From Apostichopus californicus (lineage: Eukaryota; Echinodermata; Holothuroidea; Aspidochirotida; Stichopodidae): a stretch of 20,763 nt of DNA. The notes under the pieces were generated by a model that did not search any database, was not told where the DNA came from, and saw nothing but the letters and a program-made list of their open reading frames with translations. Every line of letters begins with the position of its first letter. Position 1 is the stretch's first letter. Below, piece by piece: positions 1 through 12,900 of this stretch. Both the position numbers and the translations under genes were made by a program. Location of the stretch: positions 1 through 20,763 of the forward strand of contig JAIPMN010009203.1 of the NCBI GenBank assembly GCA_020650975.1. Reading direction: 5' to 3'.

Positions 1-114
1 TATATTACAGCATTGTTTGATACAGGTGGCAAAAGCCTACAGTGGATCAACGAACTTCCTAAGTTGTTTGGAACCTCTGTACAGACAATCAGTGTCCATA
101 GCCTAGTTGGTTAA
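1..114 (+). other. Possible decayed retropepsin-like fragment with tRNA-like A box
   Basis: The first frame is open from base 1 to a TAA at 112-114. It reads ITALFDTGGKSLQW near its start, which resembles the L-F-D-T-G active-site strand of retroelement aspartic proteases. No second flap or DTG-ILG motif follows. At 99-117 tagcctagttggttaagg also resembles a tRNA/SINE A box. The element would extend left of the window. This could be chance. The rest of 115-878 shows only a non-compelling open frame at 518-781 and nothing I can name. Confidence 0.2.
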
Positions 115-878
115 GGCCCAGGTCCAAAACCAGGTGGAGGCTGGAAGTGTTTTTTTCACTGTTCTGGATTATCTCATTACCGTTTCAAAGCAGGGGACAT
201 AATTATTTGAGTTTTCAGCATCACTATAGACTTACTTTGTCTTAACTCCTCTTGCCCTCAGTTTTTTGTAAAGGTTCACACTCTGCTTTGGGGGCACTCG
301 TTGGTCTTTCTTTCCAACCAAGAACAACGTTGGGGCAGTGATCTATAGGAAACCAACAATGATATGAAATTATATAGTAGTAATAATATTGATAATACAT
401 ATTAATATAGCCCATTCATAAAGGAATATCTTTAAGCACATTACTCGGGACTAGGAAAAGTTCTTAAAAAACAAAAAGATAAATAATAATGAAAGTAGTG
501 ATTTTCATAATCACCCAATGACTTGCCTCTACCCACCCATACAAAGTAGCATACTGTCCCCTGATCAAAATGACATCACACTTGTACTGTGTCATGGTTG
601 TGCAAACTTTGCAAAGAAAGTTTATTTCACACATCGTCAAATGACTAGTATTCTAAATGCTGATCTTAGATGCATTTGGAACTTGAAGACTCTTGTAGTT
701 CGTACATACTTTGTTTTGTTGGTGTTGTGTTTGCCTTTATCTACAATCCAGTTATTTTTCGCCAGTAGCATTTGTATCTAGTACTTTGGCTAGTTTGTAA
801 GAACGGGAACCAAATCAATGAATGGAAGCGTTTTTTTTCCCACCTACCCTGAACCTTACAACTACCATTGCAACATAC

Positions 879-978
879 CTGTGGTAAAAATTGTACTGGC
901 GACCTTTTTAGCATTTCTGTGTAGGCACTGCTAGTTCCAAATTCATAGCTCCATTTAAGACCAACCTCTGCAAAGCAC
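879..978 (-). CDS. APEH: APEH exon p (last exon in window)
   Basis: 100 bp, acceptor atccactgcag, donor CCACAG|gtatgt. It completes Trp and encodes CFAEVGLKWSYEFGTSSAY then TEMLKRSPVQFLPQ. Human has WCVVEAGFPFSSDCLPDLSVWAEMLDKSPIRYIPQ. The following exon, expected to start near VKTPLLLMLGQED, is not found in 1-878, so it must lie left of the window. Confidence 0.94.
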
Positions 979-3900
979 CTGCAGTGGATTAGCAAAACGA
1001 TTGAAGTTACGTATTGGGGGTTGGGGGAGAGGTGTAGAGGCATTGGTATCTCCGCCCCACTTCTTGACTGAGATGTACTCCACGGCAGTGGTGGATCAGT
1101 AGCAAAAAGAGTGCCCAGCAATCAACTTATCCATTTTGTTTTTGTTTTCCTTGCCGAAAGCAAAAGGAATCAATGTGATGACGTTTATGTGTGTTTGTGA
1201 CACCTTGTGAAACTCGAAAAATAAGCCTTGGGTAAAGTTTATAACTGGTATGTAGATCCCCCAATATGAATACAAGGTCATTTGAGATCAACAGCGGTCA
1301 AAGTATGAAAACCATGTACACACGATAACTCAAAAAGTAAAACTTTGATGAAGTTCATAAATAGTAGGTAGATCCCTTTGGTAAGTACACTTTAACTCTA
1401 TAGAGATGCAGTGAAACCTCATTTGAGGTCAAATTCTGAAAACCTTGTAAACACGATAATTAAAGTTGCAAAGCTTTAATGAGGTTAATTCTTGTAATGT
1501 CGACACTCCCCTTCGGTGAGTACAAGAAACAGTGAAAACGGTGGCGGTAAAAAGTCATTTGAGGTCAATAGTGGTCAAAGTCTGAAAACCCTGTAAACAC
1601 AATAACTCAAGAAGGACATCTTCATTGAAGTTTATACTTAGAATGTTAATCTCCCTTTACAATTACAAGCACCCAATCGAAATTGGCGGAAGTCAAAGTT
1701 CAACAGAGGTCAAAGTGTGGACGTCCTGTCAACCCTGTAACTTCAAATAGTTCGTACTTTGTATGTGTATCCACAGTACAAGAGTACTAGAATTCTTAAC
1801 ATTCTCTCTGGAGTTCAAAGATCAGGTAAGGTTAACACACAGGTCAAAGTTTGACAACTTTGTAAACATTAATTCCAGAAGTGAAGCTTGAATGAACTTC
1901 ATAACTTGCAAGTAGATCCACCATAGTGAGTACCTTAACCCTATTGTTGGTCAAAGGTCATTTTGGGTCCACAGATGTACCAACATTCGGAAAGTTCTAA
2001 TTAGACTGCTAAGGTCTGTACCCTGTTGATGGCAAGAAGTCATTAATGGTCAACAGTTAAAAATCGTATTGTAGTGTTACTGTTATCAGTGGCGGAGCTA
2101 GTGGTATTGGTCAGAGGGGGCGAGAATAGTCTGTAGGGGCGCTTTCGACACTTTCTAAGCGGAGCGCCACCACAGGTTGGCGCGGAGCGTACAGAAATTT
2201 TTTGAGTAAAGATACTCTCTAGATCACCGGAAATGACCCTTTCCGGGCCTTGCTAATTTTGCAGTTAAACGAAGAATAAATAGGTGTTATCGCCATTTTG
2301 TCAGAAAATTACACCAACAAATGTCAATAGGTATTTGAGAGCGCAATAAAAAAGTCAATAATCGCGAATAAGTAAAAAGTGGTAAAAAGCTGAAAAGGGC
2401 GTCAGCAGTCCATTTGAGTCCGTCAGGGGGGGGGGGGCATCCGCCCCCTCTGACTATATGGACGCTCCGCCACTGACTGTTATATACTCTCATACAAACT
2501 TGGCAAGCAATCACTAGACCTGGTTTGGCTTTAATCCGTCGATTTTTCGACTTTTTGATTTCGATATAAATTGCAGCCCTAGCAATAATAATGACGGGTG
2601 TGGATATGTGTGTATGACCTCTTGCCTGCCTCGAAGTGGACGGTTGTATGGATCTCAAACTTTTGTATGTGGGAACCCGTTATCAAGAAGCTTTATGTAA
2701 ATCCAAGTTTTGTGCACCACGTCTATATGGCACACTCACCCGTCGGCACTTCTTCTATCCCCACCTATGATACTAAGTTAATATTTCCGCCGACTACCGA
2801 AGGTTCGGCACGGTAGGGCTACATGTGGACCTTTGGTTACCCTTAGTTGCCTGCCGTGCCCTACTTTACTCAGTCACAACCCTATTTGACTTGCTACGAC
2901 TCTAATTCTCAATTCCGATAAAATTATGATATTTTAAGATTACACAGTAGAACGTTTGAGATAAAAAGTCCCAATGACTGAACAAAAACACCCAGTAATA
3001 AACACAAGAAGAACCGTATGCGAAAACAGTTGGAAAATAAGGTGAACCACTTTCAGTTATTCATTAACGTCCTAAATACTCTCTTTCGTCCACCAAAGAT
3101 TCGCATAAATGGAACAATAGAAAGGGTAATAATAACTGAATATCAACCAGCCTCGTCTTTACTACAACAAAAGAAAATACATTTCTTTTACTTATAAATA
3201 TAGAAATTAGGACAATATGGATTATTCCTTACCAGTCAGGAACATCGGTGAATTCAAGCATATCTGTAAAAATGAACCGTAATATAAGAATAAAGAATCC
3301 TTCCATTTTTTTTAATGACGTATTTCATTTGTTGCTCTTTAACAAAACAATTCTTACTGAACCATTGAGCAGTGACGTCATAACCTGATTCATGGCGTTG
3401 CTCGTTTTTTCATTTCAATGTCTTCTGTTTCATACAATGCTTGAAACCATTCCTAAGCTTAATATTTAAGAAAGTAGATTGACGTCAATGCTCTACAATT
3501 AATGGTAATTTGTGTGTAAGTTGTGGTAAAGTTTGTAGTGACTTTTCGGGGTAATTAATTTAATTAGTCCCGGTAAGTGCCGTGGGCTAATTCATCATAA
3601 GCCCAAGCCATGCCTGCCAAAGATCCCCTTTTTATTTATTTAGAGGAGAGGAGAGCAGTGGGGGGGGGGGGCGTATAATATATTTGAAAAGAATGGAGAG
3701 AACATCACAATTTTTCGTCAGTTGATTAAGATAATTGCAAGAAAACCCGTTTTGATGATGTTAATAATAGCAAGAAATTGTGTTGCTGCCGGCAACCGTA
3801 TATAGGACATCCAAAATCCAAAACTTCGTATTTCAAACAAGTTTTGCGTTTCAGAACAAATGTACTTTTTGAACTGCCAAGTCTAACTTATGTAAGATTT

Positions 3901-6900
3901 GTTATACATTGTACCTAATTTTAATTGCGGCGACGGAAAGTGGGACCGCGAGGAAAACTTATAAAGTATTTAACTTATTTTGCCACTGGGACATACCATA
4001 CCTTCATATATAACATTAAATCTATATATCCGTTCTATTCATATAATATTACTGTTAATCGACTGATAAGGAGTGAAGAACGACTTAACTTACCTGCTAT
4101 ATTACTCACTGCATTACGCATAGCACATACTTTGTACAGCTCCTATATCAACCGAAGGAAAATAGAGAGAGTCAAAAACTTCTATCCAAGGGATCTAATT
4201 TGAATCGTGAAGAAGGTAATGGGGTGGGAAAAGACAAAAGAAAACTCACTTTTCAAACGGTTTAATTTGCTGCTGGACGTTTTCATATATCCGATAATGA
4301 TCACAATCACCGGCATACGATTTAGACGCATATTTGATGCTCTTATCTACGTATGCACTTATGTAGTGTGAATAATTATGTGTGACATTTGGTTTGTTTA
4401 CCATAAACTGTTCTACTATTAATTGCCATTACTTACACAAGGTTTAAGATAGATGTATTTTGATCATACGTTAATTGTCACATAAATAACTTAAATGTGT
4501 TTACTGTGGTGTGATTACCTCTTATATGCAGTTAGTGTACAATGATAATAGGGCCATATACTCATCTACAAAGTATACGTAATATCAAAATTGTATCGAT
4601 TGGCGTAGAAACAGTTTGGCAGCGGTGGCAGCTGCCATCCCACAAGTTGAAGAAACGATCGGTACAGCAATATGTTTCTGCCATCGAAAATTTCGACAAT
4701 GTCCACAAAGTTCGCGTACGAGTCCAAGAGTCATTGGGATCGGAGAACAAGACCAAGTCCCTAGAATCCGAGTTGGACCGAGACCATCTCAAACAGACAG
4801 TGTAAAACTACTGCAGTGTTGTGTAGTACTTGAAGGGTTCTCGAGTGGTCCCCGTTTACCCGTACTCGTGTATTATTGCAGCAAGAAGTATTCGTCATGC
4901 AATAATAGTACTAAAATGATTTAATACTCATACTTGATTTAACGTATTAGTAACTCGTGCTGGACAAATATACTTTACTACGTACTAATAAAAAACCAAA
5001 AATGCATTAAACTTCAATGACGCAATTATTGATTTTGTTAGGAATCAGTTATACCTACGGCGCTTTTAAGGAGACATTGATCTATTTTGATTAATACTTC
5101 AATATCGTAATGTTTCTGATTTGTACTTTTTGAGATATTGGGAGAATCATCTCATTATTGAAGTATTATAATATTACCCCAAAAAATAGCCAAAACATTT
5201 AAATATCTGAAAATTAAGATGTTCAGATAAGAAGATACGAGATCTTTATATTTGAATATCTTAATATTAACACATTACGATATTCAAATATATAAGTACC
5301 TAATCATTAAGATATTCAGATTTGGAGGCAATGCTCCGTTATAGTGACAATTAAGTTATGCAAATTACTTAACACTCAAATACTTATATTTTAAGATCCG
5401 GCACCTGAATATATGAATATCATATTGGGTAGTTAATCAGATATTCAACATTTTGTTTTGAATGTGCTATTTAATGTTAAATATTTATATCTTAGGATAT
5501 TGTAATTGAATATATAAATATCTTAGTGTATAGATGTTCACATCTTCTTTCAAAATATTTACTTTGTAAACGCTCAGATAGTAAAATATCAAGATAATGT
5601 ATTTGAATATACAATGTCTTAATATTAAGTTACATGTTATGATTTTGTATTTGAGTATCATAACATGTACAGGTATTTAGATATTAAAATGTTAAGTTCT
5701 AGTTTCTTGTCATATTGCTATCTTAATTTCAGATATTTAAAATGAACTTATTGTAAGCTATAGGTCTTAACTTCTTAACGAGAAAACATTTCGAAATAGG
5801 GAAAGATCTCCGATATCTCAATATCTAGCCACAAAAACATTAAGATATCTCAATATATCAATGTAACCTTAAAATTCTCCGTAGTGAATGAACACCTTAT
5901 CCCTGCACTGACACGGTGCAGTCTGTTGTACTTACAGGATACTGGCCAATCAAGTGAAGGGCAATAAACCCACCGTGAGATCCTCCCAACACAGCGATTT
6001 GTTGCTCGTTCACGTTGTAGTGTTTAAGAACATGTAAAACTTCTTGCTGTTAAAATATAGGAAACCGCATGTTAACTTTCTTATCTTAAGCAAATGGACA
6101 TAATATTCCCCGCTGTTACCTCAAGTTTTGTCGTCTTTAATATTCCGTTATTCTTACTTTCATTTGAAGGGGGGGGGGGGGCTAGTATATATATATATAT
6201 TTTGTTTTAAATTTTATTTAATTTTCTCGGAATTTTGTTTTTCGTTGTTTGAATATTTCCTCTGTTATTCGTAGTTTAATTTCCTTTTCCAGTATAATTC
6301 GTAACTTTTCATGTATTGAATTGTTTTTAATTAATAAACGTTTAGAGTTTTTAAAGAGTTAATTAACAAATTTAAAAAAAATTGTAATGCCAACATACGC
6401 GCAATTTCTTTTTGTGTTTGTAAGTTACCAAAGAACACATTGTCACAAACAGAATGTTTTGGCTAATGATACTTGCCTCTCACTTAATATGCTTAAAACA
6501 AAAGAGATGTTAATGAATATTTGGAAAGGTTGCTCTGGCCCAATTATAATGGATAGGCCTAGTTATGACGTGATTTGTAGCAACGGCGCCCATCAGAAAG
6601 TTTTTGGAGGCGTGGCCTACAATGGTTATGATATATACGCGTGTTCAAATAAAAACGTTTGGTGCTTGGCTTGCCGACCTGGGGATGATGAATGTAACTG
6701 CATGCTATAGTCTAGCAACATAGTTGGAATTATAATTATCTAAAGTTCAGTAAAGCTTTAGCTTGCATTCCTAGATGCCTTTTACTCCCGCCATCGCGGA
6801 ATTGGTCAGCCCTCTATTAGTGGTTTCAAGTCCTCTCGATCCGTCTATCTGTCGGGGTACTGTGCTAAAATTATCAATTTCACTCATACCAAATTTCAGT

Positions 6901-9900
6901 GCCAAACCCGTGTAGTCTAACTGCATCAGTATTTCATGATGAACGTAAAAGCAGAATTTGCCGCCTAAAGAAATCTCAACATTTAGGCCACGCCTCTAAA
7001 GTTTTCGAAGGACGCCAATTGAAAATGTTTGCGTCACTGATTCTATTCACGCCGTCGCTACAAATCACGTTGTTAACGATTTTAACATCCCCGTTGTTAC
7101 AAATCACGTTGTTGATGATTTTTACACAGACGTTGCAACAAATCAAGACGTTGTTAAGGAGTTTACATCATTGTTACTACAATTCGGGACGTTGTTAACA
7201 AATTTTTCCCTTTTCGCGTTCCATAAGTAATAGGCAAATTTAACATTGTCGTAACTATTTGTACGACCCCCCGCCCCCCCCCCTCCCTTTGATGGACACA
7301 AAGTGACACAGACAATTGGTCACAGAGTCGCCCTTACAATGTACTGTATTATTAAAGATTATTTAATCAAACGTTAAATATTTGTTCAAACAAAAGCTAA
7401 ATTAACACACTCACGTGAACATCATATACATCTTGTGAACCAATTTTTCCTTGAAGTGAAAGAACGGAATCTTGACCAAATCCAGAGGACCCTCGATAAT
7501 TTACTGAGAAGTAAATAAACAGCAGCAATACTTTACGTAAGCGTACGAGCAATGACAAATATAGTTGAGGAATAAGCTGAATTGTCGATATAATTTATCC
7601 ATAAATGAGGTCAGGGACGTAGCCAGGGGGGGCAGTAGCCCCTCCCCCCCCCCCCTTCAGTGTCGAAAAAATGTTTTAAAACATGTTTTTTTTAGCATGG
7701 TATTTTGTCAGTGCTCTTTTGATCTTGAATACTCGTCAGCTCCGTTAACTCGATTATAATCGTAGTAACATTCACGCCTACTGATTCAACTATACTTACT
7801 TAGTTTGGCATATGCAATTAGCTAAATTTAGCCTAATATATAGCCGATTATTAGCCTACAATTACCACTGCGTAATAAAATACATATTTCCTACCTACTT
7901 AACCGCACTCTATGGAATGTCACGAACCGTATATGCACAACAACGTCGACAACGTTCGTTCTCATCCTTTCTATGATTCGTCCTAAGTTGTTGCACGAAC
8001 AGCATGTTATGAAGCTAAGCTATAGCAATCGTACGTGATACGCACTTCCTATAAATAATTATTACACTGCTAATATACTGCGATAACGATATTAGTTTTT
8101 AACCAACTGCATATCTGGCTATATTACAATATATGAAAGTTTATATTGTCCATCAGTTAAGTTCGTCAAATGTATTAAAGTCCAGACATTGGACAATAAA
8201 TAAGAATCACCCTACTGGAAAAATTGTAAAAGAGCACTACGTTTGTCTTTCTGATATAAAATGTAAAAGAACATGTATAAGAATTCAAACAGGAAACAAA
8301 ATCTGCTGATACTAGATATCATACGATCATGGGCGTAGTCAGTATGTAGCATTGTAGGCCCGGGCCTACACTTTTTTTGGCCAAGTTATCTTTTTTTTTT
8401 AAACACCCATAATTCAAATCCATAAGCTTGCTGGACGAGTTTAAGAGTCTAAACAGGAAAAACTATTGAAATGAACGTAGCACGAATATGGCTAAATTAG
8501 GTGACCTATTCTTCTGTCATCTAGGCTGTCATTTCTATCGCGTGCCGTTTCACTCAACACTCTATCCGCCGAAAAAGACTAGGATCCGATCTTGTCAGTT
8601 TTTTAACATCTAGTTAACAACCCGTTTACGCAGATAATATTTCAGTCGAGAAAACAGTTGAGAAATTTACATCAGATGGCAATCGTCGGATAGCTCTCGC
8701 CTTCTCTTATTAAGCTAACTTAAACATTTACTAGCTACAGTTGTATCAAAGACATTTCTGGCCTATCTTTGTATCTACAAGTATCAGAAGTTGAAAAGTA
8801 AGACTACTCTGTACATGTTCCTTCCTAAGATTAAATACATTATGTAGTATTGAATTACCTAATATTTTAACTCGTTTGTTTTTTGGGTTTAAAAGTGATA
8901 TTGAATAAGGTGTCTCAAGTTAGCAAGAGGCCAGGGAACCAGAATGAACACTCGGGGAGGGCCGTTTCCGGCCATCTGGGGGGTTTGTAAAACCAAAAAT
9001 TTCCTTGTACGCTCCGCGCCAACTGATGGTGGCGCTCCGCTCAGATAGTCGTGCTATGAAAATCCATATCAATCGCAAAAAGCGCCCCCCCCCCCTCCCC
9101 CTTTCAAGTTCCTGGCTACGTCCCTGAATGAGGTAAACATTTGAGGGGGAAATAGACTGAATTTCCTTTGTACCACATAACAAAGATTTTCTTCTGGGAA
9201 TGACCCCGTCAATTTTCTTCCCCGAACTTCTACTTTAGTATGGCTTGCTACGCCACTGGTTTAATGTGCCGTGGTCTCGAAGGCCAATTTTAGACAAGCA
9301 TGAAACAAACAAACCTTACCACATAAGATCACAAAATTCATCTTGCAAAGAAATGTAAGAAGTAGATCGTAGTCTGCTCTACTGAAAAGGTGTGGGCCAC
9401 CTGCATAAAAAAAAAGTTTCAAACAATTATTAAACGATAGAAACAGCTTACTTTATGCCTATATGCAAATCCAGGCCATGCACTATTTATAACAACAAAT
9501 TAATCAATCAATTAATGATAACTTTCCGCATCCAAAGCAGGATGGGTCAACGAAACTTTAGGCTACTAATCTACGTATCCTCACCAACTCTACTATCACT
9601 CGCACCTCCTCCGAATCGAAAGGTCATGGACAAATACAAAGACGATTAGAGGCAAGGATATGAGACTGACCTTAATATGTGCTGAATAAGATTAACATGT
9701 TACAGATGAAATAGTCGCAGGAAGAAAAAACAAACGTGTTAAACACCACGAAGAAAGGATTGATATAAAAACCTTAGTTGTACCTGCATAACTTCAAAGG
9801 AAATAGACATTAAGAGAAAACACTTAATCTCTGATCACTTCCAGTCAAGACATACTTTCTATTTTTTGGACTGTACGTGCATGGCCTAATGTGGAGGAGG

Positions 9901-12900
9901 TTATCCTATCGCTCCTTAGTACAGGACTGACACTGTGCTGACTCCTGATTGGTTTCAGCATATTATACCAAACAGTACATAGCATTGGGCTATCACGGTA
10001 ACCGAAATAGCATCTGATACATAGTATGTATCAAAGTAAAATCATCAATGTAATATCAAGGCGACTCAACGCGATATTTTCTTTCTATCCTAACGTATGA
10101 ATTATAACTTACCATGTGGAAACACAACCATCGGCATTCGTCTGCCACGATTACATTGCACTTGTGGTGTTAATAAAATACACTCAACTTCGAGACCATC
10201 TGAAAAAAAAGAAAGAAGAAATAAATCAGTTCCTTTATTCTGTTAAATGTATGCACTTTGTAGTTATTCACTTGAGTGATCTGAGCATCGTGTGTGTGCG
10301 CGTGCACGTGTTTGTGGTGTGTACGAATGTAGTGATCTGAGCATCGTGTGTGTGCGCGTGCACGTGTTTGTGGTGTGTACGAATGTAGTGATCTGAGCAT
10401 CGTGTGTGCGCGCGTGCACGTGTGTGTGCGCGTGCACGTGTTTGTGGTGTGTACGAATGTAATAATTTCTTTGGAGTCCGATGTTTGTCAAGCACACAAT
10501 GAATTCTAATTACCCCATTTCATATATACTTTCATCAAGAAGTGATTTTCAGTGTAAGTTCAATGAAGTAATGAATATAGCGTGCCTTCCATTTTATTAC
10601 ATTGTAATTTGATATGGCAATCCAGTTTAAATCACCTTGGCTCAACTAGAAGCTGTTTACTTACCTGGCCGAGGCCTGCTAAATATTTCCCATTTAAAAT
10701 CTTCGAAGCGTACTTTGTTGTCCTCCAAGACAATCCATTCGCCGTTTGATAAAGAAAGATCACATATAACCTACGAAAAAGTTCGTGCAAGTGTTACCCG
10801 ATTGAAATTAGTAGTATCTCAAAAGGAATTAATCATATTAATGGTGTTACGTAATTGTCATGCTGATATATGTATATGGTAGAACATATGGAAGACAATT
10901 ACACACTAAAATAACGTGGCTATGTGATAGATAGTCATTTATGGCCCCTGACACAAGTACACTAATAAAACAACGTGGCTATGTGATAGATAATCCTTTA
11001 TGGTTCCTGGGACAATAACACACTTAAATAACGTGGTTATGTGATAGATAGTCATTTATGGCTCCTGCGTGAGACAAGTACACTACTAAAACAACGTGGA
11101 AATGTGATAGATAATCCTTTATGCTGCACCACTGATTTGATAATAAATATATTAAATGAACTGAATTGAGCTAACACTGCACCACCTGTAACTTTAAGGG
11201 TATTTAAAGTGGATGGGTGGGGCCGTTACTCTTTTGACTGTCCAATCCATTTTTGAGTCAGTTATATTGTAATTTCTAATGGAAGCCGAAAGGAGTCATT
11301 GCAAGCTCGCCTCCGAACCAAATGAAAGGAAAATGGTAACCGTAACATTAACTAATTCACGATCCAAAAAATAGGAGGGCAATTGCAACGTCATGTAAAG
11401 GGTCTAATATACTTCCAGTTATTTTGCGTAACTATATATCGTATTACATGCCACAACATATATTATAGCGGTTGTAGAGGCTTAATAGTATATTTCACCA
11501 TTTGGCCAGTCGCGTTTGGTGCCCCTCTCCTCGCGAGTACCATATCTCCTTTGACGTCGAGTACACTCCACGAGGGATAGGCCAAGCTTCTGTTTAATTC
11601 GCTCACTCGTTTAGTAGAAGTATTAACCGCTAATATTTTCTGACAATGAAAACAAACCCACATAAGTAGTTAAAGTATAGTTACACAATAAGTAGCTAAA
11701 TATAATTAACCTACCGGACCTGTCCCCCATTGCAAATTTGAAATGACTGCACCAAATTATATGTTAAGTTGTAAACAGAATAAAACAGAACTATTAGCAA
11801 ACTGCTTATCCACTAATGAGCCTATACGTGTACTTTAAAACAAGTTGTAAACAGGTAAGTTTAGTCAACATGAATTCCAAACATGAATTTAGAACTTTGC
11901 AGAAACAGACACAATTAGCCAAAAAAAATCAAAAATTCATGTACGGAGAGGGCAGATATCCCTGAACACATTGTTTCCTTAGGTTAAATGGTGAACTTTA
12001 CAACATTTCGATGTACCTCGCTTTTTTACAACAAAGATCACCGTAAAGTTACGGATTACTTAATGAAATTTCAAGAATTAATGCTAAGCGCATCATACTG
12101 ATTAAAGACGGTATATCGTAGTCTAATTTATATTAGATGGTTCTCATTACCAATAGTGCTTGCGATACAAAGTTGACGATAGTTCCGCCGATGATAATCA
12201 CCCATAGAGACTAAGTTAAAGCCTTCTTACAATATATCCAGTGACGTGCACAGGTTTTCAAGCTAGAGACAGGGGTAAGTTGGGGGGGGGGATTTAAAAT
12301 TTAATATAATTATATGAATAAATAATAATAAGATCCAAACTTCCCCCGACTGATTTAGGTAAAGTGCCCTGAATATTCACGGGAGCCAGATGTGAATGAA
12401 AAACATGTTTGACGTCAAATTGTGCACTCGGAGACATATTTAGACTATAAAATAGGTCTAAACGCAAGATTTTGTTAATAAATAAGTGGTGGGGACGGTA
12501 CACCCACAGTAGTGGTCTAACTCTTCCCCGGCTGAATCATTTCCACGACTGACATTTGAGGGTAGGAAGCCAAGCCCCTTCCCCTCCCCCTCCCCTCCCC
12601 CCCCCCACCCCCTCCGCCTTGCGCTAATTAATTACACACCTGTGTACTTCTCCATTGTGAGTGGATGTAAACAGTCTCGTTATCTTTGCCGAAGCACCTT
12701 AAAGGAAGACTGTCTGTGTAAAGACCAGGAAATTGATCAGCACCGCTGGGTCTGGCAACTACGTCAATTATTACCGAAATAGATCGCCTGGTAAAATCAA
12801 ACTGTTGCAAAAATAATATAAAGTCAATATAAAGTCGGGAGTCAAATTCCTGTTATGGTGTTCTGTTTCCTGTTAATAAACCAAAGTTAAACTACATCCA

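Noticed and set aside
1..878. The next APEH exon (VKTPLLLMLGQED region with the catalytic Asp)
   Set aside because: No minus-strand segment here encodes anything like it with splice sites.
2287..2658. 123-aa minus-strand open frame
   Set aside because: It lies mostly within the 2087-2475 MITE and crosses its border, so it is accidental.
8920..9183. 87-aa minus-strand open frame with RSQELERGRGGG
   Set aside because: It is the translated right end of the 7612-9126 element and runs across the target duplication.
10113..10141. A 29-bp microexon starting after gtggcag at 10142 for the MPMVVFPH segment
   Set aside because: The upstream sequence continues in frame to a much better pyrimidine-tract acceptor at 10200 and encodes the homologous GLEVECILL segment.
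10170..10497. His-rich minus-strand open frames (HTHHKHVHAHTH)
   Set aside because: They are translations of the 56-bp GT/GC minisatellite in three frames, with no independent coding sign.
10637..10882. 81-aa plus-strand open frame
   Set aside because: It is the antisense of APEH exon i.
12640..12787. Acceptor at ttttaccag (12788) for exon g
   Set aside because: The phase would not match exon f, while ttgcaacag at 12802 gives phase 0 and a gap-free match through FDFTRRSIS.
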